Source: Acidimicrobiales bacterium (GTDB lineage: Bacteria > Actinomycetota > Acidimicrobiia > Acidimicrobiales > Acidimicrobilacustridaceae). Taken from it: 64,000 nucleotides of DNA. The notes below the pieces were generated by a model that did not search any database, was not told the origin of the DNA, and was given only the letters and a program-made list of their open reading frames with translations. Positions 1 to 8,162 of this stretch are shown in pieces. Position 1 is the first letter of the stretch, and each line of letters opens with the position of its first letter. The translations under genes and the position numbers were made by a program. The DNA lies in NCBI GenBank assembly GCA_030830565.1, contig JAURMR010000037.1, forward strand, positions 54,923-118,922, written 5' to 3'.

Positions 1-547
1 AAGCTGGAATCCGAATCGAGCCACCGCCATCGTTTGCATGTCCAGCGGTGACCATCCCGCCCGCGACGGCCGCGGCGGAACCGCCCGAGGAGCCACCTGT
101 CGAATGCGTGAGTCGCCATGGATTGCGAGCTGGGCCGAAGAGCACTGATTCGGTAACGGGGGCTTTCCCCAATTCGGGGGTATTGGTGTTGCCGAGAATG
201 AGAAGGCCGGCGGCTTTGAAACGCTTGGTGAGCTCGCAATCCTCGGTGGCAACGACGTCGGCGAACAGCCGGCTTCCCTTTGTTGAAGGGAGGCCAGCAA
301 CATCGCAATTGAGGTCTTTGACGAGGAATGGAACACCGGCGATGGGTGAGGTTGCCGGGACATTGACGGCTTCGGCACGTGCCTCGTCGTAGCGCTTGGC
401 AACGACCGCGTTGAGTGTGGGGTTTCGGGACTCGATGCGTGAAATTGAAGCTTCGATGAGCTCCACGCTGCTCACTTCACCGGCGGCGACGAGCGAAGCG
501 AGGCCAATCGTGTCGTTCTCGTCGAGAAGGCGTTCGATGTCAGACAT
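1..547 (-). CDS. Amidase (amidase signature family), 5' part only
   Basis: Reading leftward from an ATG at 547, the frame stays open to the window edge for 182 residues, so the C-terminal half lies outside. It is the N-terminal part of an amidase-signature hydrolase (GatA/aryl-amidase type, cytosolic), which hydrolyses amide bonds with a Ser-cisSer-Lys triad. Visible motifs are the catalytic Lys in GVPFLVKDL (about K77), the Gly/Ser-rich THSTGGSSGGSAAAV block with the cis-Ser (about S153/S154), and the nucleophile in DGGGSIRIPA (about S177). It starts two bases after the stop of the upstream sulfotransferase gene on the same strand, so the two are probably co-transcribed. The substrate cannot be told; a true GatA subunit is less likely because no gatB or gatC is adjacent. 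The ORF track missed it because it runs off the edge. Confidence 0.9.
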   Translation of the reverse strand, partial: MSDIERLLDENDTIGLASLVAAGEVSSVELIEASISRIESRNPTLNAVVAKRYDEARAEAVNVPATSPIAGVPFLVKDLNCDVAGLPSTKGSRLFADVVATEDCELTKRFKAAGLLILGNTNTPELGKAPVTESVLFGPARNPWRLTHSTGGSSGGSAAAVAGGMVTAGHANDGGGSIRIPA

Positions 548-549
548 AG

Positions 550-1710
550 TTACTCCAGAAATGCGGCGTATCGAGTGAGGTACGGCTGAACTCGTTCGGT
601 GAGTTCGTCACGGTCAAGGTCCCAGTCTTCTAGGGAGTAGGAGTGGGAACCGAATCGGTCCTTTTTGTGTTCGGCGCTATGGGCTCGCATCGCTGCTTCC
701 GCTTCGGGAGTAAATGTCTCGCCAAGTTCGTCATAGAGCGATGCAATGGTGGCAATCGGATCGGCCACGAGGTCGGAATAGGCGATGTCGACGAACGCAT
801 CGGCCCGTCCCTGAGCAATTTGGGCGTCGCGAAACGCGTTTTGATTATCAAGAAGCGTTCCGATGACCTCGGGCCATGTCTCTCGGATATAGGGACGCCA
901 ATCGGCATCGGTGAATGTTCCGGCCAGGACGCGCACCAAATTGCATGCTGAGGCAATCACATTGACTGGGTCGCGATGGGTGAGAACAAAACGTGCATCG
1001 GGGTAGACCGATGCCAACGCAGACGGGTCAATGAGATGCACAGGCGATTTCAGTTGCCATTGTCCGGGGCACTCCGATTGCAGTACCTGAAGAACAGCTC
1101 TATGCCATTCGTAGGCTTGGGTGTGATCGTTCGATCGCACCCACTCCATATACGACGGCAAGTTGAACGTTGTCGATAAGTGCAGGCTTGAAAAATGCTG
1201 ACCCAAAACCGTTGCGCACTCAAGCGGCATATCGGGCGGATCGTGATGAATTGCCTTGAACTCGGGATTGATCATTCCGAGCATGTCCGGAGCTTCCATC
1301 GCTGCAAGGAAACGAGGATCTGTTCGGTAGGTGGCAGTGGTGGGCGGCGGAACAGACTCGTTGATCTCCCAGCCGAGCAACGAGCGATTTTTCGGATCGG
1401 CGGAAAGTAAGTGACTCAGCGCCGTCGTTCCCGTTCGCGGTAAGCCGATGAGAAAAATCGGGGACTCGACACGAGTCGATGCCAACTCCGGATGTGTGCG
1501 GTGCCACTCGACAACATTGAGGCGATTGACGAGATTGCCCAGTGCCATGCCCTCGGCTGCTGCGGTGCCGATCTCTGTCAGTTGCCCTTCGGTCGTCGCA
1601 GAGTCGAGAAAGACCTCGAGTCCTTCACGAAACGAGGGATCACCAAAGTCGGTGAGTCCACTTGCGAGTTGACTGGCCTGCGCAAGTAGCGCATCGATGT
1701 CTGTTGTCAT
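550..1710 (-). CDS. Sulfotransferase family protein (PAPS-dependent type)
   Basis: A 386-residue protein of the bacterial sulfotransferase family that moves a sulfuryl group from PAPS to an unknown acceptor. The 5'-phosphosulfate-binding loop is clear around residue 85 (FLIGLPRTGTTALSHLL) and the 3'-phosphate-binding strand is RFVLTHRDPVNVIASA near the middle. The ORF could be extended 49 residues upstream, but the ATG at 1710 is chosen because GGGGGAG lies just ahead of it and the extension is low in family character. Such proteins are common next to lipid and acyl-CoA genes in actinobacteria; here it leads a two-gene operon with the amidase. Acceptor specificity is unknown. Confidence 0.85.
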   Translation of the reverse strand: MTTDIDALLAQASQLASGLTDFGDPSFREGLEVFLDSATTEGQLTEIGTAAAEGMALGNLVNRLNVVEWHRTHPELASTRVESPIFLIGLPRTGTTALSHLLSADPKNRSLLGWEINESVPPPTTATYRTDPRFLAAMEAPDMLGMINPEFKAIHHDPPDMPLECATVLGQHFSSLHLSTTFNLPSYMEWVRSNDHTQAYEWHRAVLQVLQSECPGQWQLKSPVHLIDPSALASVYPDARFVLTHRDPVNVIASACNLVRVLAGTFTDADWRPYIRETWPEVIGTLLDNQNAFRDAQIAQGRADAFVDIAYSDLVADPIATIASLYDELGETFTPEAEAAMRAHSAEHKKDRFGSHSYSLEDWDLDRDELTERVQPYLTRYAAFLE

Positions 1711-1912
1711 ATGACTCCCCCCGCTGTCGTGGCGAACCGTAGTCGGTGGCTGCGAGTTGGCCGAATGGACTGGACAGTTCGACGGTTCAAGTACCCAGTT
1801 GCGGCCGATGGATTTGAGGAACAACATCCGGCAGTCGGCGCGGGCCGTACGCTTCATTGCACGCCGGAGAGATCGCCACCCTGGCCTTGATCAATTATTC
1901 GCAGGAGAACTC

Positions 1913-3436
1913 GTGAGTCAAAGCGACACATCACAGCCTTCAGAGTTGCCCGGGGGTTGGGGGCCGGCGCTCGAGGACCTCGCGCAACGTCGGGAAGAAG
2001 CGCGGGCAATGGGCGGCGAGGAGCGACTCGCCAAGCGTCATGCGAAGGGACAGCTCGACGCTCGCGGGCGAATCGACTACCTGCTCGATCCTGGTTCGTT
2101 CCGTGAACTCGGAACGCTCGTTGGCGATGTTCCTTGCGACGGCATCGTCGCAGGTGCCGGCCGCATCGACGGTCGCCCCGTGATGATCGGCGCAGAGGAT
2201 TTCACTGTGCTTGCTGGTTCGATCGGACCGGGCAGCTCGTCGAAGCGCTATCGCCTAGCGGAACTCGCGCTTGCTGAACGAATTCCATTGATCATGTTGC
2301 TTGAAGGGGCCGGTCATCGCGGCGGCGGTGGCGGTGGTCGAGCTCCGACCGATCTGCTCATCCAAGCCAAATGTTCCGGCAAGGTACCGGTGCTAAGCGC
2401 AGTGATGGGTCCATCGGCTGGTCACGGTGCACTCATTGTCCCGATGTCGGATTTCAGCGTGATGACTGCCGATGCGGCAGTCTTCACAGCCGGCCCCCCC
2501 GTTGTTCGCGAATCTCTTGGCGAAGATGTCACAAAAGAAGACCTTGGCGGTCCGTCGGTTGCGGTGCCGAGCGGGCTCATCCACAACGTCGCTCCCGACG
2601 ACGAAACCGCCCTCGACATGTTGCGCGTGTACTTATCGTTTTTCCCGTCAAGCGCGTGGGGATATGCCCCCCATCTTCCGGCCGCCGAAAGCGCGGACCA
2701 AGGATTCCGTTCGACCGATGAATTGCTTTCGATCATTCCGAGTGACTCGCGTCGTGTGTACGATATGCGAGCAGTGCTTGACGTCATCGTCGACGATGGA
2801 TCGTGGTTTGAGGTGCAGCCCGGTTTTGGGACGTCAATGATTTGCGGCCTCGCTCGACTCGGGGGTGAATCGATCGCACTCATCGCGAATCAGCCGACCG
2901 TGCTCGCAGGTTCTATTGATGCGTCTGCCGCTGACAAGGCAGCGCACTTCATCATGGTTGCCGATTCGTTTCATATTCCACTGGTGTTTCTCGCTGACAA
3001 TCCAGGAATGTTGCCGGGTAGTGCGTCGGAGCGTGAGGGGGTATTGCGTTCGGGCGCTCGGATGTTTGCTGCACAGACGCAAGCGTCAAGTCCGAAACTG
3101 CATCTCACACTGCGAAAGGCCTATGGCTTTGGTTCGATGGTGATGACGCTTGTTGGTTTCGATAACCAGTCCGCAACGTTTGCTTATCCGGGTGCGACGC
3201 TTGGAGCGATGGGCGCAAGTGCGATGAGCAAGGCAACCAATGCCGATGCCGACGAAGCCGCGATGCTTCGCGATGCCGAACTTCAAGCTTCATACCGATC
3301 TGCGGCAACTCTTGGTTTCGATGAACTCATTGATCCTCGTGAAACCCGAGATGTACTTCTCGATGCGCTGCAGCGAGCGTTGTTCCGACGTCAGGTTGCA
3401 GCAGAACCGGTCTATCGGACAGCGATAACACCCTGA
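1913..3436 (+). CDS. Acyl-CoA carboxylase carboxyltransferase (beta) subunit
   Basis: A 507-residue biotin-dependent carboxyltransferase of the propionyl/methylcrotonyl-CoA carboxylase beta type, which transfers CO2 from carboxybiotin to an acyl-CoA. Both crotonase-like halves are present: an N-terminal half with the Gly-rich oxyanion loop (GAGHRGGGGGGRAPTDL) and a C-terminal half with DNPGMLPGSASEREGVLRSG and the AYPGATLGAMGASA block. The GTG at 1913 follows GGAG after a short spacer and removes a 52-residue extension that overlaps the divergent sulfotransferase promoter. No alpha (biotin carboxylase) subunit is nearby, so it must pair with one encoded elsewhere. The acyl-CoA substrate cannot be read from sequence. 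Confidence 0.9.
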   Translation: MSQSDTSQPSELPGGWGPALEDLAQRREEARAMGGEERLAKRHAKGQLDARGRIDYLLDPGSFRELGTLVGDVPCDGIVAGAGRIDGRPVMIGAEDFTVLAGSIGPGSSSKRYRLAELALAERIPLIMLLEGAGHRGGGGGGRAPTDLLIQAKCSGKVPVLSAVMGPSAGHGALIVPMSDFSVMTADAAVFTAGPPVVRESLGEDVTKEDLGGPSVAVPSGLIHNVAPDDETALDMLRVYLSFFPSSAWGYAPHLPAAESADQGFRSTDELLSIIPSDSRRVYDMRAVLDVIVDDGSWFEVQPGFGTSMICGLARLGGESIALIANQPTVLAGSIDASAADKAAHFIMVADSFHIPLVFLADNPGMLPGSASEREGVLRSGARMFAAQTQASSPKLHLTLRKAYGFGSMVMTLVGFDNQSATFAYPGATLGAMGASAMSKATNADADEAAMLRDAELQASYRSAATLGFDELIDPRETRDVLLDALQRALFRRQVAAEPVYRTAITP

Positions 3437-3505
3437 ACCGGTAGGAACACAGAAAACGGTCGAAGTGCCTCACCTGAACGTCAGCACTAGGTAGTCTCTT
3501 CACGT

Positions 3506-3524
3506 CGCGAGAGACCGTCTCGCG
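3506..3524 (+). other. Hairpin between carboxylase and SHOCT genes
   Basis: CGCGAGA (3506-3512), a 5-base loop and TCTCGCG (3518-3524) form a perfect 7-bp GC-rich stem in the 126-bp gap. It could be a terminator for the carboxyltransferase gene or a 5' leader structure of the next gene. There is no T-tract, so the role is uncertain. Confidence 0.4.
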
Positions 3525-3562
3525 CCGTTCGACGTGTCGGAAACGGCACACAGGAGGCTTTG

Positions 3563-3958
3563 ATGTTTGCAGCGAGCACAAATTGGGGTTTGGGCGAGGT
3601 CCTTTTGGCCATGCTCTACTTCACCTGTTTCTTTATCTGGATCTGGCTGGCGATCAGCGTCTTTATTGACATCTTCCGCAGCCCAGACATGGGTGGCGTG
3701 CACAAGGCCATCTGGGTCGTTGCGATTTTCGCTGCTCCCTTGATTGGCGTGCTTGCGTACCTCATCGTGCGCGGCGGCAAGATGAACCAGCATGCGATCG
3801 AAGCGGCAAAGGCTCAGGATGCGGCGATGCAGAACTACATCCGCAACGCTGCCGGCACCACACCGGCCGACGAACTTCATCGTCTCGCCGACCTCAAGGA
3901 CCGCGGCGTCATCGATCAGGCCGAGTTCGACAAGCTGAAGTCCAAGGTCGTTAGCTGA
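3563..3958 (+). CDS. Small membrane protein with PLDc_N-like and SHOCT domains
   Basis: A 131-residue protein with two membrane segments: about residues 10-35 (LLAMLYFTCFFIWIWLAISV) and about 48-68 (WVVAIFAAPLIGVLAYLIV). The arrangement and the D-I-F-R connector resemble the phospholipase-D N-terminal (PLDc_N) helical pair. The last 30 residues (ADELHRLADLKDRGVIDQAE and onward) are a SHOCT module, a short C-terminal oligomerisation motif. A strong AGGAGG six bases before the ATG at 3563 fixes the start, against an in-frame TTG at 3560. It is followed by a good terminator hairpin and appears monocistronic. Cellular role is unknown; members of this pattern are often stress- or envelope-associated. 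Confidence 0.82.
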   Translation: MFAASTNWGLGEVLLAMLYFTCFFIWIWLAISVFIDIFRSPDMGGVHKAIWVVAIFAAPLIGVLAYLIVRGGKMNQHAIEAAKAQDAAMQNYIRNAAGTTPADELHRLADLKDRGVIDQAEFDKLKSKVVS

Positions 3959-3997
3959 TCTCGCTGCAGCGCAAGAGCGCTGTGGAGTTGTTGTGAT

Positions 3998-4023
3998 TGG
4001 TGCCCCGCTGCGGTGGGGCACCA
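3998..4023 (+). terminator. Terminator-like hairpin after SHOCT gene
   Basis: TGGTGCCCC and GGGGCACCA form a 9-bp perfect stem around an 8-base loop, 40 bases after the stop codon. Four GC pairs sit next to the loop, giving a stable structure, but there is no U-tract, as is usual in high-GC actinobacteria. Confidence 0.65.
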
Positions 4024-4074
4024 TCGCGTTCGGGGGCACCATCTTCCGAGGTCGGGCGCTTCGGTGAGGGGCCG

Positions 4075-4080
4075 TAGGAT
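4075..4080 (+). promoter_or_regulatory. -10 hexamer of a probable leaderless transcript
   Basis: TAGGAT ends six bases before the GTG start at 4087, the geometry expected if transcription begins at the start codon. There is no Shine-Dalgarno sequence in between that would suit a leader. The same TAnnnT-N6/7-RTG layout occurs at several other genes in the window. Confidence 0.55.
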
Positions 4081-4086
4081 TGAGGT

Positions 4087-6192
4087 GTGCCTCACCCCAC
4101 TCTTCTCTCGCAGGGTCGTATCGGCCCGATCCACACCCGCAATCGAATTGTGCTTCCAGCGATGGACCAAAACAGTTGCGAGGACGGGGCTATCACTGAT
4201 CTCAACATCGCGCATTACGAGGCTCGTGCTCGAGGCGGGGTGGGGCTGCTGATCCTGGAGACCTCTGCGGTCGCATGGCCGATAGGTGCGACATCACTTC
4301 ATCAACCAGCACTGTCAGATGACCGCTTCATTCCGGGACTAACGCGGTTAGCAAATGCCGTGCATCATCACGGATCAAAAATGGTCGTGCAGATTTGCCA
4401 CCACGGGAAGACCGCCGGCGTTGACGCAATGCAGGACCGCGAACAACTTGTTCCGTCGGTTCCGCTTCCGAACGACGAGTCCGACATGAGTGCCATCACC
4501 ATGGACGAACTGATGAAGATGGCAGGACTCACTGGCGGCAAGCGTGCCAAGCAACGTGCTGCAACCACTGACGACATCGCGTGGGTCGTCGAACAGTTCG
4601 CAGACGCGTCGGAACGAGTGAAGAAAGCCGGCTTCGACGGCGTCGAAATTCACGCCGCTCATGGTTATCTGATCTCAACATTCCTCTCGCCTCACTACAA
4701 CCTTCGGGACGACGAGTACGGCGGCACAACGCAAAATCGAGCTCGCTTGCTTGTTGAAATCATTACGGCGATCCGCGCTCGATGCGGGGCTGAGTTCGGA
4801 ATCATCGTTCGCCTTGATGGCCGCGAGTACGTCGACGGCGGGATTACGCCTGAACTTTGTGCCGAGTATGCGGTCGTCGCTGAATCCGCAGGCGCAGATG
4901 CAATCCATGTCTCGGCATCGGGCCCGAACTCGATGGGCATTGGTTTCACCAACGGACCCCTTCCGTGGCAGCCCGATCAATACATCGGTTTTGCAGCAGT
5001 GGTGAAAATGGCAGTGTCGATCCCTGTTATAGCGGTGGGCCGGATCCTTCCCGATGCCGCGGAAAATCACATCAAGAATGGAGATTGCGATTTTGTCTCC
5101 ATGGGTCGACAACTTCTCGCCGATCCGGAGATTCCCGCAAAGTTGCTCTCCGGAACTCCAGACCGGGTTCGAACCTGTATCAATTGCTTTGTCTGTGTCG
5201 CTCAGAACTTCTGGGACGGGGCGCCTATCTGTGCGGTCAACGCTGAGCTGGGCCATTACGACGAAGGCCCGCTTTCTCCTGCGGAGCAGCGGCGACACAT
5301 CGTTGTTGTCGGCGGCGGTCCAGGTGGCATGGAAGCCGCACGAGTGGCGGCAGTCCGTGGCCATTCAGTGACGTTGCTTGAAAAGTCCCCGCATCTCGGC
5401 GGAACTGCTCGGTTCTCTTCGCTGACAACTCCGATGAATGCGGAATTGGTTCGTTATCTCACAACAGAGATCAAGCGCCTTGATGTTGACGTGCGCACCT
5501 CGACTCCAGTGACGGCTTCGTTGTTGCGTGAACTCAATGCCGATGTTGTCGTGGTTGCAACCGGGGCTCGCCGCGAGCGTCCAAGCGTTCCCGGCGCCGA
5601 TCTGCCACATGTGTTTTCGGGAGACGACCTGCGTGCGCTGCTTACCGGAGATGATCCCGCCGCTGCGGCTCGCCTCCCGTTCCATCGCCGCATCATCGTT
5701 TCGATCGGCCGATCACTTGGTTTCATGTCGTCGATGGACCGTGTTCGTTCGTTATCCAAGCGATGGATGCCAATCGGCAAACGTGTCGTTGTCGTAGGCG
5801 GCGGTTTGGTGGGTGTTGAACTTGCGGAATATCTCGCCGAGCGCGGCCGAATCGTCACCGTCCTCGAAGAGGGCGAGAAACTCGGCCTCGAGATGGCCCA
5901 TCCTCGACGGGCACGCGCGCTTCACGAGGCCCGAACTCACGGCGTTGAGTTCGTGACCGGCGCGGAACTGGTGGCAATCAGCCAGAGCAGCCTGACGTAT
6001 CGCACCGGTGAGGAAACGCACACTGTTCGCGCCGATGCAGTCGTCATCGCAAGCGGTGTGCATTCCGACGAATCGATCGCCGATCAATTGATCGCCGATG
6101 GTTTCGATGTGCGAGTTGTTGGCGATGCGGCAGCGGTCGGATACATCGAGGGCGCGGTGCGAACCGGTTACCTCGCCGGACGTTCGATCTGA
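4087..6192 (+). CDS. NADH:flavin oxidoreductase, 2,4-dienoyl-CoA reductase type
   Basis: A 701-residue three-part flavoenzyme. Residues 1 to about 350 are an Old Yellow Enzyme FMN-binding TIM barrel (GVEIHAAHGYLISTFLSPHY). A [4Fe-4S] cysteine cluster follows in CINCFVCVAQNFWDGAPIC. From about residue 400 onward there is an FAD/NAD(P) oxidoreductase region with two dinucleotide folds (VVVGGGPGGMEAARVA and VVVVGGGLVGVELAEYLAERG). Length and order match 2,4-dienoyl-CoA reductase FadH and relatives such as trimethylamine dehydrogenase; substrate may be an enoyl-CoA or another activated alkene. The start is the GTG at 4087, six bases after a TAGGAT hexamer. It is monocistronic, ends in a strong hairpin and is convergent with the peroxiredoxin gene. 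Confidence 0.9.
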   Translation: MPHPTLLSQGRIGPIHTRNRIVLPAMDQNSCEDGAITDLNIAHYEARARGGVGLLILETSAVAWPIGATSLHQPALSDDRFIPGLTRLANAVHHHGSKMVVQICHHGKTAGVDAMQDREQLVPSVPLPNDESDMSAITMDELMKMAGLTGGKRAKQRAATTDDIAWVVEQFADASERVKKAGFDGVEIHAAHGYLISTFLSPHYNLRDDEYGGTTQNRARLLVEIITAIRARCGAEFGIIVRLDGREYVDGGITPELCAEYAVVAESAGADAIHVSASGPNSMGIGFTNGPLPWQPDQYIGFAAVVKMAVSIPVIAVGRILPDAAENHIKNGDCDFVSMGRQLLADPEIPAKLLSGTPDRVRTCINCFVCVAQNFWDGAPICAVNAELGHYDEGPLSPAEQRRHIVVVGGGPGGMEAARVAAVRGHSVTLLEKSPHLGGTARFSSLTTPMNAELVRYLTTEIKRLDVDVRTSTPVTASLLRELNADVVVVATGARRERPSVPGADLPHVFSGDDLRALLTGDDPAAAARLPFHRRIIVSIGRSLGFMSSMDRVRSLSKRWMPIGKRVVVVGGGLVGVELAEYLAERGRIVTVLEEGEKLGLEMAHPRRARALHEARTHGVEFVTGAELVAISQSSLTYRTGEETHTVRADAVVIASGVHSDESIADQLIADGFDVRVVGDAAAVGYIEGAVRTGYLAGRSI

Positions 6193-6204
6193 GCCCACGC
6201 GCGA

Positions 6205-6233
6205 TTCAGGTCTGGGCAGAACCCAGACCTGAA
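6205..6233. terminator. Bidirectional terminator hairpin
   Basis: TTCAGGTCTGGG and CCCAGACCTGAA form a perfect 12-bp stem with a 5-base loop, placed between two convergent genes. It can act in both directions and is the strongest simple hairpin I noticed in the window. Confidence 0.8.
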
Positions 6234-6269
6234 TACAAACTTCGTAGATTGTTCGATACGAGGACGCCC

Positions 6270-6752
6270 TTAGAGACGCCCGATGACTGCTGAGCAGGAA
6301 CTGACGTCGACGCCACCAGCCTCGTCGATATCAAGATTGGTGATAACGCCGTTCTCAATAATTGCGGCGTAGCGCTTCGAGCGAATTCCAAGACCGAATC
6401 CAGTCCCGTCCATCACATGGCCCATGGCTTCGGTGAATTCACCGTTGCCGTCGGCGAGCATCGTGATGGAGTCGCCAACCTGCTGGTCGTCGCCCCATGC
6501 GCCCATAACGAATGCATCGTTAACCGAGATGCACGCGATGCGATCGACGCCTTTCTCGGTCAGTTCATTGGCCTGCTGAACAAAGCCGGGAAGATGAACT
6601 TTTGAACAGCCGGGTGTGAACGCTCCCGGAACGGCGAACAGAACAACTTTTCCTGATCCAAGGACATCGGCGGTGTTGACCTTTTCGGGTCCTGCTGCGC
6701 CCATGACATAGAGATCGACGGAAGGGATGGTGTCTCCAACATTGAGTGTCAT
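6270..6752 (-). CDS. Peroxiredoxin, Prx5/hybrid type
   Basis: A 160-residue cytosolic thiol peroxidase that reduces H2O2 and organic peroxides. The peroxidatic cysteine lies in PGAFTPGCSKVHLPGF, typical of the Prx5 subfamily, and the conserved Arg region GLGIRSKRYAAIIENGVI is also of this type. A second cysteine in the C-terminal part (VSSCSAV) could act as resolving residue. The ATG at 6752 is preceded by TATCGT with a 6-base spacer (6759-6764), so the mRNA is probably leaderless. It is convergent with the flavoenzyme and separate from the operon behind it. Confidence 0.92.
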   Translation of the reverse strand: MTLNVGDTIPSVDLYVMGAAGPEKVNTADVLGSGKVVLFAVPGAFTPGCSKVHLPGFVQQANELTEKGVDRIACISVNDAFVMGAWGDDQQVGDSITMLADGNGEFTEAMGHVMDGTGFGLGIRSKRYAAIIENGVITNLDIDEAGGVDVSSCSAVIGRL

Positions 6753-6758
6753 GCCGAC

Positions 6759-6764
6759 ACGATA
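6759..6764 (-). promoter_or_regulatory. -10 hexamer of peroxiredoxin gene (leaderless layout)
   Basis: On the minus strand TATCGT is followed by six bases and then the ATG at 6752, with no ribosome binding site between. The rest of the gap 6753-6861 holds a CTAGCGCTAG palindrome (6831-6840) of unknown meaning. Confidence 0.5.
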
Positions 6765-6861
6765 GGGGTTGCAATCGAGTGAGCGTTCGGTCAGATGTGA
6801 ATTTTCGGCAGGAGCCCGATCCGTCGGCAGCTAGCGCTAGGGCCGTTGATCTGTCGAGGAC

Positions 6862-7359
6862 TTATCCGAAGAGAGCTGGCCCTGCGTCGATCGCGGCGAA
6901 AGCGGCGACATAAGCGAAGACAATCGTCTGGGCCAGGCACAGGAGACCGACAAGTTGAGCTGACTCTGATCCTTCACGCGCGGCCGGACCCCAGAGTGAA
7001 CGGACCGTGATCACGCCGAGAAAGATCGTCGCTCCAACGGTGAGAGCGACGAACCATCCGATTGGCGCCTGTGTGCGCCATGAAATGAGCGCAGCAAGGC
7101 CCAATAGCCCTGGGATGAGAGCTGACCCGCGAGCGAGGGCGGAGTCTGAGCACAGTGCTCGTCGCAAGCATTCGAAGATTCCGGCGCCGCCGATGGCAAA
7201 GACGATGAGCTGGAGAATCGCGTCAGTCGCGGATTGCGTCGCGAGTTGATTGAAGGCGAGCACATCGCCGAGGAGGAGAAGGACAAGCGACGCAGTGAGG
7301 AGCACCACTTGTGCGATCGAGCGCGCCGATCGGCGAGAGTCCATTCGTGCGCCAGTCAT
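6862..7359 (-). CDS. Hypothetical polytopic membrane protein downstream of gatD
   Basis: A 165-residue protein with about five hydrophobic segments (for example QVVLLTASLVLLLLGDVLAF, AILQLIVFAIGGAGIF, GWFVALTVGATIFLGVITV and LVGLLCLAQTIVFAYVAAF) and few charged loops. I do not recognise the family. The ATG at 7359 overlaps the gatD stop as ATGA, which argues for translational coupling and against the ORF-track start at 7383. Being third in the murT-gatD operon, it may assist envelope assembly, but nothing in its sequence shows that directly. Confidence 0.7.
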   Translation of the reverse strand: MTGARMDSRRSARSIAQVVLLTASLVLLLLGDVLAFNQLATQSATDAILQLIVFAIGGAGIFECLRRALCSDSALARGSALIPGLLGLAALISWRTQAPIGWFVALTVGATIFLGVITVRSLWGPAAREGSESAQLVGLLCLAQTIVFAYVAAFAAIDAGPALFG

Positions 7360-8162
7360 GAACGCCTCAGAATGTCTCGCCATGATCGGCGTGGAGCGAG
7401 TTCATGATCGCGTGCTGCAGCAATCCGTTCAGTTCGCAGCGCATCAACGTCTGGGTCATGAAGCGGGATCATCACAGCCGGTCCCACAATCCACTCGAGT
7501 AACGCATCGGCGAGTCGGGGATTGCGGGCAAGTGCGGGGCCATGGAGATAGGTACCCACCACGGTGCCAGTTACAACACCCTCGGAACCATCGCCGTTTC
7601 CTTCGCCAACTTCGACGGCTCCGAGTGAAACCGAGGTCGGTCCGGGGATCGTCCGACCCGCATGATTTTCGAAACCGGTGAGTTGCCCAAGCTCTACCAC
7701 TCCGTGAGCAGTGGTGAGCCGTGCATTGGTTGTGAGGAGCTCGCCGACTGCACGTGGGCGATCGACGCGAACGGTTTCGCAGTCGAGAAGTCCGAGTCCG
7801 CTGCGGCTCGTACCGGTGGCATCGGGGAATGTATGGCCGAGTATTTGCATACCGGCGCAAACCGCAAGAACGACCGCGCCTTTGTCGACAGCGCGGTGGA
7901 GCCCTTGACTTTGGTCGAGTTCGCGAGTGGCCTGCACCTGAGGTCCGTCCTCGCCGCCACCTACGAGGTACAGGTCGGCGGAATCGGGTACTGGTGCTCC
8001 AGCGTCGACGGAGATGTGTTCAACCTCAATGCCGCGCCATTCAAGGCGACGTGAAAGCACGAGTGCGTTGCCGCCATCTCCATATGTCCCGAGAAGGTCG
8101 GGGTAGAGCGAGACGATTCGAACCGCCGACTCGGCGCGATTGGTAGGTGGGGTCGACGTCAC
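7356..8162 (-). CDS. gatD: Lipid II isoglutaminyl synthase, glutaminase subunit GatD
   Basis: A 268-residue class-I glutamine amidotransferase that supplies ammonia to MurT for amidation of the D-Glu in the lipid II stem peptide. Key features are the nucleophile elbow AVCAGMQILG, the substrate loop LVGGGEDGPQ near residue 70, and the catalytic His in VGTYLHGPALARNP. Length and the N-terminal RIVSLYPDLLGTYGDGGN are characteristic of GatD (CobB/CobQ-like). The gene overlaps murT by ATGA at its start and the membrane-protein gene by ATGA at its end, so all three are coupled. The cytosolic MurT-GatD complex is expected. Confidence 0.94.
   Translation of the reverse strand: MTSTPPTNRAESAVRIVSLYPDLLGTYGDGGNALVLSRRLEWRGIEVEHISVDAGAPVPDSADLYLVGGGEDGPQVQATRELDQSQGLHRAVDKGAVVLAVCAGMQILGHTFPDATGTSRSGLGLLDCETVRVDRPRAVGELLTTNARLTTAHGVVELGQLTGFENHAGRTIPGPTSVSLGAVEVGEGNGDGSEGVVTGTVVGTYLHGPALARNPRLADALLEWIVGPAVMIPLHDPDVDALRTERIAAARDHELAPRRSWRDILRRS

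Noticed and set aside
4440-4453. LexA-box-like GAAC...GTTC palindrome
   Set aside because: It lies deep inside the flavoenzyme coding region and has a five-base spacer instead of the four of the actinobacterial SOS box.
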